Assembly: GCA_026692665.1 (NCBI GenBank)
Contig: JAPLOF010000009.1
Span: forward strand, 49,960 to 113,959
DNA: 64,000 nucleotides
From: Planctomycetota bacterium
GTDB taxonomy: Bacteria; Planctomycetota; UBA1135; GCA-002686595
Reading direction: 5' to 3'
The notes under the pieces are model-generated. The model made no database searches. It was not told the DNA's origin and saw only the letters and a list, made by a program, of their open reading frames with translations. Position 1 is the stretch's first letter. Each line of letters starts with the position of its first letter. This document shows positions 32,754 through 41,257 of this stretch, piece after piece. A program made the translations under genes and the position numbers.

Positions 32754-33758
32754 CTACCAGGCGTGCGCCCGGATGTCGCGCACGATCCGGTCGGCGAGCG
32801 CGAGCGCCGCGCGGCCGTCCTCGCCGGGCACCTCGGGCTCGGTGTTCTCCTGCACGCAGCGCAGGAACGCCTCGATTTCGGCCTGCAGCGGGCGGTCCAT
32901 GTCGGAGAGGTCGAGTTCCTCGACGGAGAGCACCCGGTCGCGGATCCACTCCGGGCCCGGCATCTGCGTCGTGGGGTCGAAGTTCGAGAGCAGCGCGCGG
33001 CCCTTCTCCCACTCCGGGCCCTTCTTGATGACGAGGCCGTAGTTCTTCTGGAAGTCGAGGCTCACGTAGGCCTCGCTGGAGAACATGCGGAAGCGGCGCA
33101 TCGGCTGCATGGAGGCGCGCGACGCCGTCACGTTCGCCAGCGCGCCGTCGGCGAAGATCAGGCGCACCGACGCGACGTCCTCGCTCGTCGTCAGGATCGC
33201 GCCGCCGGCGGCGTCCAGGCTCTCGACGGGCGATCCCACGAGGTCGAGGATCAGGTCGAGGTCGTGGATCATGAGGTCGTGGACGACCCCGACGTCCAGG
33301 CTGCGGAAGCTGAACGGGGCGAGGCGGTGGCATTCGATGAAGCGCGGCTTCAGGCCCATCGCGCGCACCTTGCGCAGCCCGGGCTGGAAGCGCTCGACGT
33401 GTCCGACGGCGACCTTGGCCTTGCCTCTCTTCGCGGCGGCGAGGATGCGGTCGGCCTCCTCGACGCTCGCCGCGAGCGGCTTCTCGATCAGGCAGTGCAC
33501 GCCGCGCTCGAGCAACGGGATCGCGACGGCCGCGTGGTGGATGGTCGGGACGGCGATGCTGACGGCCTGGACGTCGCGCGGCAGCGCGGATGCGTCGGCC
33601 AGCACCGCGCAGGAGAGCTCGGCGCCCAGGGCGCCGGCCCGCTCCGCGTTGGCGTCGACGATCGCGACGAGTTCCGCCCGCGGGTTCTCCTTGTGGATCC
33701 GCGCGTGGAACTTGCCCAGGTGGCCGACCCCGATCACCGCGGTCTTCGTGCGTGCCAT
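32754..33758 (-). CDS. Gfo/Idh/MocA-family NAD(P)-dependent oxidoreductase
   Basis: A 334-residue protein with an N-terminal Rossmann fold, TAVIGVGHLGKFHARIHKENP, the EKPLA catalytic lysine motif (HCLIEKPLAASVEEADRI) near residue 95, and GHVERFQPGLRKV leading into the C-terminal sheet domain. It begins just after lpxA (stop at 33761), so it is the last gene of the lipid A gene series. Sugar-nucleotide oxidation is a typical role. One family member, GnnA, makes 3-keto-UDP-GlcNAc for amide-linked lipid A and is found beside lpxA in some bacteria, but no GnnB aminotransferase is in the window. Exact substrate unknown. Confidence 0.88.
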   Translation of the reverse strand: MARTKTAVIGVGHLGKFHARIHKENPRAELVAIVDANAERAGALGAELSCAVLADASALPRDVQAVSIAVPTIHHAAVAIPLLERGVHCLIEKPLAASVEEADRILAAAKRGKAKVAVGHVERFQPGLRKVRAMGLKPRFIECHRLAPFSFRSLDVGVVHDLMIHDLDLILDLVGSPVESLDAAGGAILTTSEDVASVRLIFADGALANVTASRASMQPMRRFRMFSSEAYVSLDFQKNYGLVIKKGPEWEKGRALLSNFDPTTQMPGPEWIRDRVLSVEELDLSDMDRPLQAEIEAFLRCVQENTEPEVPGEDGRAALALADRIVRDIRAHAW

Positions 33759-33760
33759 GG

Positions 33761-34615
33761 TCAGCGGGTCTCAGCGCTCGAGAGGAGTCGTTCCTGTCCG
33801 ATCCGCATGAAATCGGCGCGCAGGCTCTCGCGGTAGCGGCCTTTGGCGCCCACGTCCGTCTGCTCGAGCTCGCGCACGAGGCGCATGACCGCCGCGGACT
33901 GCGGGAACTGGGCGCGCAGGTCCTCCAGCGTCTTGCTGCGCGGATCGCCGGACCGCCACACGCGCTTGAAGGCCTCGCGCAGGTCCTCGATGTCGTTCTC
34001 CGCCACGCCGCCGCGCTGCAGCCCGATGACGTTGACGCCGCGCACGCGGCTCGGGTGGCCCTCCAGGATCATGAACGGCTGCACGTCCTGCACCATGCGC
34101 GTCATGCCGCCGATGTAGGCGTAGGCCCCGATCGTCACGAAGTGGTGGGCGGCTGCGCCGCCCGAGACGTTCGCGTTCTCCTCGACGAGCACGTGACCGG
34201 CGAGCAGGACCCCGTTCGCCAGGATGATCTTGTCGCGCAACTCGCAGTCGTGGGCGACGTGACAGCAGGCCATGAGCATGTTGTCGTTCCCAACCCGCGT
34301 GACGCCGCCGCCCTTCACGGTGCCGCGGTTGATCGTGACGAACTCGCGGATCGTGTTGCGATCGCCGATCTCGAGCTCGGTGGGTTCGCCCCGGTAGGAC
34401 AAATCCTGCGGCGGGCCGCCGAGCGCCGCCTGGCCCACGATCAGGTTGTCCGCGCCGATGCGCGTCACCCCGTCGACGAACACCTGGGGCCCGATCTTCG
34501 TGCGGTCGCCGATCGTGACGTCGGCGCCGATCACGGAATACGGGCCGATTTCGACGTCGGCGCCGATGCGAGCGAGCGGGTGGACGACCGCGGTCGGATG
34601 GATCTTGTCGGGCAT
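33761..34615 (-). CDS. lpxA: UDP-N-acetylglucosamine acyltransferase
   Basis: A 284-residue left-handed beta-helix acyltransferase, first step of lipid A synthesis (acyl-ACP plus UDP-GlcNAc). Hexapeptide repeats begin at HPTAVVHPLARIGADVEIGPY. GEPTELEIGDRNTIREFVTINRGT and NMLMACCHVAHDCEL are typical, with the catalytic histidine at residue 122 (equivalent to E. coli His125). A C-terminal helical domain runs from about 195 (GVNVIGLQRGGV). It is about 20 residues longer than E. coli LpxA. It sits 13 bp after lpxC-fabZ and 2 bp before the oxidoreductase. Confidence 0.95.
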   Translation of the reverse strand: MPDKIHPTAVVHPLARIGADVEIGPYSVIGADVTIGDRTKIGPQVFVDGVTRIGADNLIVGQAALGGPPQDLSYRGEPTELEIGDRNTIREFVTINRGTVKGGGVTRVGNDNMLMACCHVAHDCELRDKIILANGVLLAGHVLVEENANVSGGAAAHHFVTIGAYAYIGGMTRMVQDVQPFMILEGHPSRVRGVNVIGLQRGGVAENDIEDLREAFKRVWRSGDPRSKTLEDLRAQFPQSAAVMRLVRELEQTDVGAKGRYRESLRADFMRIGQERLLSSAETR

Positions 34616-34628
34616 CGCAGTCTCTCCG

Positions 34629-35860
34629 TTACGGGTCCACCAGCGTGAACATGAGGAGGGCTTCGCAGACGACCTTGCCGGCGACCGTCCCGACGCCCTG
34701 CACCTGCGCGACCTGGTCCTTGTCGCGCGTGGTCGTGACCTCGATGCGCAGCTGGTCGCCCGGGACGACGGCGCCGCGCAGCTTCACCTTGTCGATCGAC
34801 CACAGCACAGCCAGCTTCCCCGTGTTCTCCAGCTTGCGCAGGAGCAGGACGCCGGCGAGCTGCGCCATCGCCTCGAGCTGCAGCACGCCCGGCATGATCG
34901 GCGCCGCGGGGAAGTGGCCCTGGAAGTACGGCTCGTTGATCGTGACGTTCTTCAACGCCACGGCGCGCTTGTAGCCCTCGATCTCGAGCACGCGGTCGAT
35001 GAGCAGGAACGGATACCGGTGCGGCAGCATCCGCAGGATCTCGCGCACGTCGAGGCCCGACTCGCGCTGGATCACTCCGCCCGTCTCGAGCGCCTGCATC
35101 AGGTCCACGAGACGACGCACGAGCTCGGCGTTCGTGGCGTGACCGGACCGCGTCGCGATCACATGGGCGTGCAGGTCGGCGCCCAGGAGGTGCAGGTCGC
35201 CGATCAGGTCCAGCATCTTGTGGCGGACGGGCTCGAACGGGAGCCGCATCGTCGTCAGCGGATCGCCCAGGATCAGGGTGTTCTCGCGCGTCGCGCCCTT
35301 GCCGAGCCCGGCCTTCTGGAGGAGCGGCACCTCGGACGCCAGACAGAAGGTGCGCGCGGAGGCGATCTCCTTCGTGAAGCTGTCGGGCGAGAGCTCGATC
35401 TGCGGCGATCCGATGGGATCGCGACCAGCGTCGCGTCGCCCTGGCGCACGTACAGCGGCTGGTCGAGCACGAGCACGCGGGCGTCGGCGGGCTGGTCGAC
35501 GATGCCGGCGCGCTGCACGAGCTCGACGAAATCGCGCGCGCTGCCGTCGAGGCCGGGCAGCTCGGCGCCCGACAACTCGACCGTCATGTTGTCCACGCCG
35601 AGGCCGGAACACGCCGCGAGGAGGTGCTCGACCGTCTCCACCTCGGCCGCGCCGCGGACCAGCCGCGTGCGCCGCTCCTTGTTGGAGAGGTACGCGATGC
35701 GCGCCGGGATCGGCTCGGAACCGGGCAGGTCCGTGCGCACGAATTCGACGCCACGATTGGGCGGAGCGGGCAGCATGCGCCCCTTCACGTGGACCCCGGA
35801 GTGGAGACCCACCCCCTGGAACTCCACGGCGGTGCGCAGTGTGCGTTGTCGTCGTGTCAT
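34629..35860 (-). pseudogene. lpxC-fabZ: lpxC-fabZ fusion interrupted by frameshift and short deletion
   Basis: The gene encodes UDP-3-O-acyl-GlcNAc deacetylase fused to beta-hydroxyacyl-ACP dehydratase, an arrangement known in Bacteroidota and planctomycetes. The first frame starts at ATG 35860 (overlapping the lpxD stop) and covers the LpxC N-half: RTAVEFQGVGLHSG, VETVEHLLAA with zinc-ligand His, LDGSARDFVE, ending LVAIPSD near 35415. The second frame resumes as DPIGSPQIELSPDSFTKEIASARTF and continues through VRHKMLDLIGDL and SGHATN (zinc and catalytic residues), then FabZ with MLPHRYPFLLIDRV and GHFPAAPIMPGVLQLEAMAQ. About 15 residues of LpxC are missing at the junction (35407-35426). All known catalytic residues survive, so a sequencing or assembly collapse is as likely as true inactivation. 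Confidence 0.85.
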
Positions 35861-36933
35861 GGTGATTCCTGGTTCGAGCGGCCTTCCGCGCTCGGGGCCG
35901 CTGCCGCCTCGAGCGCAGCGATGCGCTTCGACATGTCGTGGATGCGCGCCTTCAGCTCGGGGAGCTTGGCGACGATCATCGAGGAGCGGATGGCTTCGCT
36001 GCGCGGGCGCGCCGGCGAGCCGAAGTAGTCCTCGCCGGCGGGGACGATGCCCGCGACGCCCGACTGGGCTCCGATCCGCGCGCCATCGCCGATGTTCGCG
36101 TGTCCAGCGATCCCGGCCTGGCCGGCGAGGATCGCGCGCTTGCCGATGCGCGTGCTGCCGGCGATGCCGACCTGCGCGATGAGCAGCGCGCCGTCGTCGA
36201 CGTACACGTTGTGGGCCACGTGGACGAGGTTGTCCAACTTGACGCCGTTGCCGATGTGCGTGGGACCGAAACGGCCCCGATCGACCGCGCAGTTCGCGCC
36301 CATCTCGACGTCGTCGCCGACCTCCACGGACCCGACCTGCGGGATCTTGGCCCAGCCGGTCTTCGTGGGCTCGAACCCGAATCCGTCGGAGCCGAGGACC
36401 GTCCCGCCGTGGATCAGGCCGCGGGCCCCGATCGTGACGCGGCCGTAGACGACGACGGCGGGATGCAGCACGGTGTCCGGGCCGATCGCGGCGTGAGCCC
36501 CCACGTAGACGTTGGCGACGAGCACGGCGCGGGCTCCGATCCGGGCTTCGCGGCCGATGGTGCAGTTCGGGCCGATCGAAGCGCTCGGGTCGACGACGGC
36601 CGTCGGGTCCACGACGGCGCTGGGGTGGACGCCAGCCGGCGGGACGGGCTCGGGCGGGGCGAAGGACTGCACGACCGCCGTGAACGCGCGGCTCGGGTCG
36701 TCGCAGCGCAACAGCGCCAGGTCCGGACGCGAAGAGACGCAATCGCGCGTCACGACCACGGCGGAGGCTCTCGTGGTGGCGAGCTGCGGCGTGTAGCGCG
36801 GGTTCGCGAGGAAGCTGATCTGCCCCGGCGCGGCATCCGCGAGCGTCGCGGGTCCATGCACGCGCAGGTTCGGATCGCCATCGACGACGGCGCCGCACGA
36901 GGTGGCGAGTTCGGCCAGGGTCCGGGAGATCAT
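35857..36933 (-). CDS. lpxD: UDP-3-O-acylglucosamine N-acyltransferase
   Basis: A 358-residue enzyme adding the N-linked acyl chain in lipid A synthesis. The N-terminal uridine-binding domain (LADAAPGQISFLANPRY) is followed by hexapeptide repeats from about residue 100 (GVHPSAVVDPTAVVDPSASIGPNC). It includes GGTVLGSDGFGFEPT and NLVHVAHNVYVDDGALLIAQVGIAGS, with the catalytic His of the HVAHN motif. The C-terminal helix is SMIVAKLPELKARIHDMSKRIAALE. Its stop overlaps lpxC-fabZ (ATGA). bamA lies upstream. Confidence 0.95.
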   Translation of the reverse strand: MISRTLAELATSCGAVVDGDPNLRVHGPATLADAAPGQISFLANPRYTPQLATTRASAVVVTRDCVSSRPDLALLRCDDPSRAFTAVVQSFAPPEPVPPAGVHPSAVVDPTAVVDPSASIGPNCTIGREARIGARAVLVANVYVGAHAAIGPDTVLHPAVVVYGRVTIGARGLIHGGTVLGSDGFGFEPTKTGWAKIPQVGSVEVGDDVEMGANCAVDRGRFGPTHIGNGVKLDNLVHVAHNVYVDDGALLIAQVGIAGSTRIGKRAILAGQAGIAGHANIGDGARIGAQSGVAGIVPAGEDYFGSPARPRSEAIRSSMIVAKLPELKARIHDMSKRIAALEAAAAPSAEGRSNQESP

Positions 36934-37043
36934 CGAGGAAGGGCTCCGAAGTTCGGGGCCGGCGAACGCCCTACGGAGCGGGCGACGGGGTGCAAGGTCT
37001 AGCGTGAGACCGGTAGGCTGTCAAAGCACCGAGCCCATGGCCC

Positions 37044-39734
37044 TCAGAAGGCCAGGCTGAAGATCGAGAACGAGAACGTCTGTTTCTTGTCTCCCTCGCC
37101 GTCGAGCACGGGGAAGCCGAAGTTCAGCATGACCGGGAACGGACTGATCATCCCGAGGCTGAAGCCGAGCGACGCCCGGAGTTCCGCCGGATCGAGCCGG
37201 TAGGGCTCGGGATCCAGGATGCCCGCGTCCCCGAACAGCGTCAGGCGGAACATCTCGATCTCCTTGTACGTGCCGGGCTGCACGTTCTTGTAGAGCGGGA
37301 TGCGGTACTCGACCGTGGCGTCGAACGACGTTTCGCCGCCCAGGGCGTTGGAACCCACGTTCGGCCCGACGCCGCGGAACGCGAAGCCCCGGAGGAGCCG
37401 GCTGCCGCCCAGGAAGAAGCGCTCCGTGTAGGGCACCTCCTCGGTGTCGCCGTACTCGTCCGCCACGGCGAGACCGAGACCCAGGTGGAATCCGGGGCGG
37501 ACCGTGTCCCCCTCGCCCGCGGTCAAGAAGAACCAGTCCGCGTCCATCTCCGAGCTGAAGTAGTCGAAGTCCCCGCCGAAGGACTGACCGTACGCGCCGT
37601 TCTTCCAGATGATCTGCATCCCCTCGCGCGGGCTGAACAGCGTGTCGAGCTTCCGGTACTGGAGGTCGAACGTGGGACCGAAGATCCGATTGGTCTCGTC
37701 CACCTCCTGGTAGATCGACGGGGGGAACTCCGTGTCGTTCGGAGGAACGGGCGCGGCTTCGTCCTGCTGGAGGTCGGTCACCTCGACGTCCGTGAGTCGA
37801 TAGCCGAGGAAGATCGCGAACTCGCGCCCGAATTCGCGGCCCAGTCGCACCTTGCGCTCGAAACGATGCTCGTCGTAGAAGCGCTGCGAGCGCTCCCAGC
37901 GGTTCAACTCGAACTCGATGCTCCAGCGATCGAACTGCGAGCGGAACAGGTCCGGCTCGAGGAAGCGGATCCGGTAGCTGTTCTCGATCGTGCCCGGCAT
38001 GTACTCGAGGTCGATGCGCTGGCCGGCCCCGTGGAACGCCGACTTGTCGTAGATGTCGGAGAAGACCGACCACAGGCTGTCAGGACCAGCGGTGACGTCG
38101 GCGTTGCGCATCGAGAGCGAGATGCGACCGAAGAGCCCGCTGTTGCTGTCGATGCCGCCCTGCACCTGGAAGTTGACGACGGTGCCTTCCTCGACCTGGT
38201 ACTCGAGGTCCACCCAGTTCGGATCCGGCGACGGCTTGAACGAGAACGTGGGGTCGCGGTGCTCGAGGGGCCGCGATTCGTCGTTGAAGTAGCCCGTCGA
38301 GTAGATGCGACTCAGCGCGCGGCGGATCTTCGATAGGTCGGCGACATCGCCCGGCAGCAGATCGACCTCGCGCCGGACGACGCGGTCCCGGGTGTGGGTG
38401 GTGCCGGAGAGGAGCACCTCGCGCAGCCAGCGCTTCTTGCCCTGCGCCAGGCGGTAGGTCACCTGCACCTTGTGGTTCACGGGGTCGAAGACCAGGCGCG
38501 GCTCGAGGAACTCGAAGCCGTCGATGCGCAGCGAGGGGTGCGAGATGTACCCCTCCTTGCCGTAGGCATCGCGGATCGCGATCCCGTCGCGCGTCTGCAG
38601 GAAGCGCTCGTAGCGCTTGCCCGGCCCCAACTCGCACAGGGCCAGGATCTTCTCACGCGGGATCACGAACTCGGCCGGGGTCTCGTCGAAGTCCGCCTTC
38701 TGCGCATTCCACACGCGATCCACGGCTTCGACCTGGAGGGTGTCGATCGTGTAGGGCTTTCCCTCGTCCACGACGACGTGGATGGTCACCTCGCTGCGGT
38801 CGGCCGAATACTCGAGGTTCTCGATCTCGACCACCGCGTCGAGCCAGCCGCGGTCACGGTAGACCTCGCGCATCGCGAGCAGGTCGGCGTCCAGCTTCTC
38901 GCGCACGAACTCCTCGCCGTTCCAGTCGAAGAGCCACGGGCCATCGAGCTCGGTCTTGGCGAGCACCTTGAGGCCGCCCTTCCACCACCACATCCCGGTC
39001 GCGGGCATGTGATCGTTGCCGCGGACGACCAGGTCCTGCACGTGGACGATCGGCCCTTCGCGGATCTCGAAGATCACGTCGGGCAGCGCGCCGCTCGGAT
39101 CCGCGCCCATGTCGGGCCCACGGCGCACGACGTCGACCTCGACGAAGGCGAACCCCTCGCGGCGATAGCCCTCGATGATGCGCTGCTTCACCCGCTCGGC
39201 ATGGTAGAGGTACAGCTCGCCACGGTCCTCGAGCAGCGCCCAGCGCTTCAGGTCCTCGAGGTCCATCTCGTGGTAGCCCACGAAGCGCGGCTCGAGATCG
39301 ACGTTCATCTCCTCGACCGTGATGCGCAGCTCGACGCCGCCGGCCACCTCGCGCAGGTCGGCGCGCGCCTTCGAGTGGAACGCCCGCCAGAGGGTGTCGA
39401 TCCCCTTCGCGACCGCTTCGGGGTCGTAGGGCTCGCCGATGCGGACGCCGAGCGCCGCGACGATCTGCGACTCCGTGTAGCGTCGCTGGCCCTCGACCGC
39501 GACGCCGACGAGCGGCGGGTTGCGTTTCCCCTGGGTGCCGGCCTTCGGCAGCTCGGGCGCCGGCACCACGGGCGCTTGCGGCGCGGGTTCGGCCTGCTCC
39601 GGCGCGGCCTTCGGCGGTTCGGGCTCCTTGGGCGGCAGTCCCTGCGCCCAGGAACCCGGCGCGAACGCCGCGCAGCACACGAACAACCACGCCAGGGCGA
39701 GCGTCCCCGATCCGGGCCTGGCGAGCGCGCTCAT
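37044..39734 (-). CDS. bamA: BamA outer-membrane protein assembly factor
   Basis: An 896-residue Omp85 protein that inserts beta-barrels into the outer membrane. The signal peptide ends near APGSWAQG, followed by a Pro/Glu/Ala linker. POTRA domains follow (VAVEGQRRYTESQIVAALGVRIGEPYD, HVQDLVVRGNDHM, VLLSGTTHTRDRVVRREVDLLPGD). The C-terminal barrel includes the Omp85 RGF motif in LLRGFAFRGVGP and ends SIFSLAF with a terminal aromatic residue, the usual outer-membrane signal. Larger than E. coli BamA (about 810). Its ATG overlaps the dnaB stop (ATGA), and lpxD follows after about 110 bp, so outer-membrane protein and lipid A assembly share a transcript. Confidence 0.94.
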   Translation of the reverse strand: MSALARPGSGTLALAWLFVCCAAFAPGSWAQGLPPKEPEPPKAAPEQAEPAPQAPVVPAPELPKAGTQGKRNPPLVGVAVEGQRRYTESQIVAALGVRIGEPYDPEAVAKGIDTLWRAFHSKARADLREVAGGVELRITVEEMNVDLEPRFVGYHEMDLEDLKRWALLEDRGELYLYHAERVKQRIIEGYRREGFAFVEVDVVRRGPDMGADPSGALPDVIFEIREGPIVHVQDLVVRGNDHMPATGMWWWKGGLKVLAKTELDGPWLFDWNGEEFVREKLDADLLAMREVYRDRGWLDAVVEIENLEYSADRSEVTIHVVVDEGKPYTIDTLQVEAVDRVWNAQKADFDETPAEFVIPREKILALCELGPGKRYERFLQTRDGIAIRDAYGKEGYISHPSLRIDGFEFLEPRLVFDPVNHKVQVTYRLAQGKKRWLREVLLSGTTHTRDRVVRREVDLLPGDVADLSKIRRALSRIYSTGYFNDESRPLEHRDPTFSFKPSPDPNWVDLEYQVEEGTVVNFQVQGGIDSNSGLFGRISLSMRNADVTAGPDSLWSVFSDIYDKSAFHGAGQRIDLEYMPGTIENSYRIRFLEPDLFRSQFDRWSIEFELNRWERSQRFYDEHRFERKVRLGREFGREFAIFLGYRLTDVEVTDLQQDEAAPVPPNDTEFPPSIYQEVDETNRIFGPTFDLQYRKLDTLFSPREGMQIIWKNGAYGQSFGGDFDYFSSEMDADWFFLTAGEGDTVRPGFHLGLGLAVADEYGDTEEVPYTERFFLGGSRLLRGFAFRGVGPNVGSNALGGETSFDATVEYRIPLYKNVQPGTYKEIEMFRLTLFGDAGILDPEPYRLDPAELRASLGFSLGMISPFPVMLNFGFPVLDGEGDKKQTFSFSIFSLAF

Positions 39735-41113
39735 CCGTGGAAGGGTTCGGCCATGCTGGGCGCACGGTTCTCGAAGCGCATGATCGATCCGTTGAACCCC
39801 AGCGGGACCATGCCCGTGGGTCCGTTCCGCTGCTTGGCGCAGATGATCTCCGCCAGACCTTTGTTCTCGGGGTTGTCGCGGTTGTAGTACTCGTCGCGAT
39901 AGAGGAGCAGCACGACGTCGGCGTCCTGCTCGATGGAGCCCGATTCGCGCAGATCCGAGAGCTGCGGCCGCTTGTCGTCGCGCGACTCCACCGCGCGCGA
40001 GAGCTGCGACAGCGCGATCACCGGCACCTCCAGCTCGCGCGCCATTTCCTTCAGCATGCGGCTGATCTGGCTGATCTCCTGCTGACGGCTCTCGCTCTTC
40101 GGGTGCGTCATCAACTGCAGGTAGTCGACGACGATCATGTCGAGACCGTGCTTGGCCTTGATGCGCTTCGCGCGGCTGCGCATTCCGAGCGCCGAGACGC
40201 CCGGCGTGTCGTCGATGAAGATCTTGAGCTTCTGCAGCTCCCCCGCCGCGCGCGACAGCTCGGCGTAGTCCTCGGTGGGAATCCGGCCCGTGCGCAGACG
40301 GTGGGCGTCGACGCGCGCGCGCGCGCACAGCATGCGCCGCACGATGGACTGGTGGCCCATCTCGAGGCTGAAGAAGAGCACGCTCGGAGCGTGGTCGATC
40401 CACTCCGGCATGTGGTCGGGGTCGGCCGCGTGGTCCATGCAGTTCAGGACCAGCGCCGTCTTCCCCATGGACGGCCGCGCCGCGACGATGATCAACTCGC
40501 CGGCGTTGAAGCCGCACAGGAGCTCGTCGAGCTCGTAGAAACCGCTCGCGAGGCCCGTGAGGCCCTTCCGGTGTGAGCTGGAGTCGATGCGCCGGAACGT
40601 CTCGATGACCGCCTTGCCGATCGGCATGGCCTCTCCGCGATCCTTCTGCGCGGCCATCTTGAAGACGCGGTCCTCGGCGTCGGCCAGGAGCTCGGGCACG
40701 GCATCGCCGTCAGGACGTGTCTGGTACGCGTTGGCGATGAGCTCGCCGCATTCGCGGATCAGACGTCGCAGCATGGCGGTCTCGGACACGATGCGCGCGT
40801 GCTGCTTCGCGTGCGCGGCCGAGGCGACGCAGCTCGCGAGCTCGACGAGGAACGCGCGCCCGCCCACCTGCTGGAACTTGCCGGCCTGGCTCAGGGCCTC
40901 GCCCAGGGACACGTGGTCGATCGGCTCGGCGCGTTCCGTCAGCGCGAGGATCGCCTCCCAGACCGCCTCGTGCCGCGGGTGGAAGAAGTCGCCCAGGTGC
41001 ACGATCTCGGAGATCTCCGGGACCCGCTGCGGATCGAGCAGGAGCGCTCCGAGGAGCGCACGCTCCGCTTCTTCGTTGTGGGGCGGAACCTGGGACGGAA
41101 ACTCGGAGCTCAT
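39731..41113 (-). CDS. dnaB: Replicative DNA helicase DnaB
   Basis: A 460-residue hexameric helicase that unwinds DNA at the replication fork. The N-terminal domain reads PPHNEEAERALLGALLLDPQ. The RecA-like domain has Walker A AARPSMGKTALVLN, VLFFSLEMGHQSIVRRML, DMIVVDYLQLM (Walker B) and VIALSQLSRAVESRDDKRPQLSDLRESGSIEQDAD. No intein is present. It is separated from rplI by one beta-helix gene; rplI-dnaB adjacency is common. The stop overlaps bamA by ATGA, an unusual translational coupling of replication helicase to outer-membrane assembly. Confidence 0.97.
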   Translation of the reverse strand: MSSEFPSQVPPHNEEAERALLGALLLDPQRVPEISEIVHLGDFFHPRHEAVWEAILALTERAEPIDHVSLGEALSQAGKFQQVGGRAFLVELASCVASAAHAKQHARIVSETAMLRRLIRECGELIANAYQTRPDGDAVPELLADAEDRVFKMAAQKDRGEAMPIGKAVIETFRRIDSSSHRKGLTGLASGFYELDELLCGFNAGELIIVAARPSMGKTALVLNCMDHAADPDHMPEWIDHAPSVLFFSLEMGHQSIVRRMLCARARVDAHRLRTGRIPTEDYAELSRAAGELQKLKIFIDDTPGVSALGMRSRAKRIKAKHGLDMIVVDYLQLMTHPKSESRQQEISQISRMLKEMARELEVPVIALSQLSRAVESRDDKRPQLSDLRESGSIEQDADVVLLLYRDEYYNRDNPENKGLAEIICAKQRNGPTGMVPLGFNGSIMRFENRAPSMAEPFHG

Positions 41114-41257
41114 GGCGGCGCGCGGGGAGCGGCGGAGGATACTGGCCCTCGCCGTCCGCCGGGAAGCGCGACGGTCGCATCCCCGCGCGGATCGCGCGCC
41201 TTTGGACCGAAGTGGCGCGGTGCGCGCCCCTTGGGGACGCCGGCCTTCCGTACGCGC

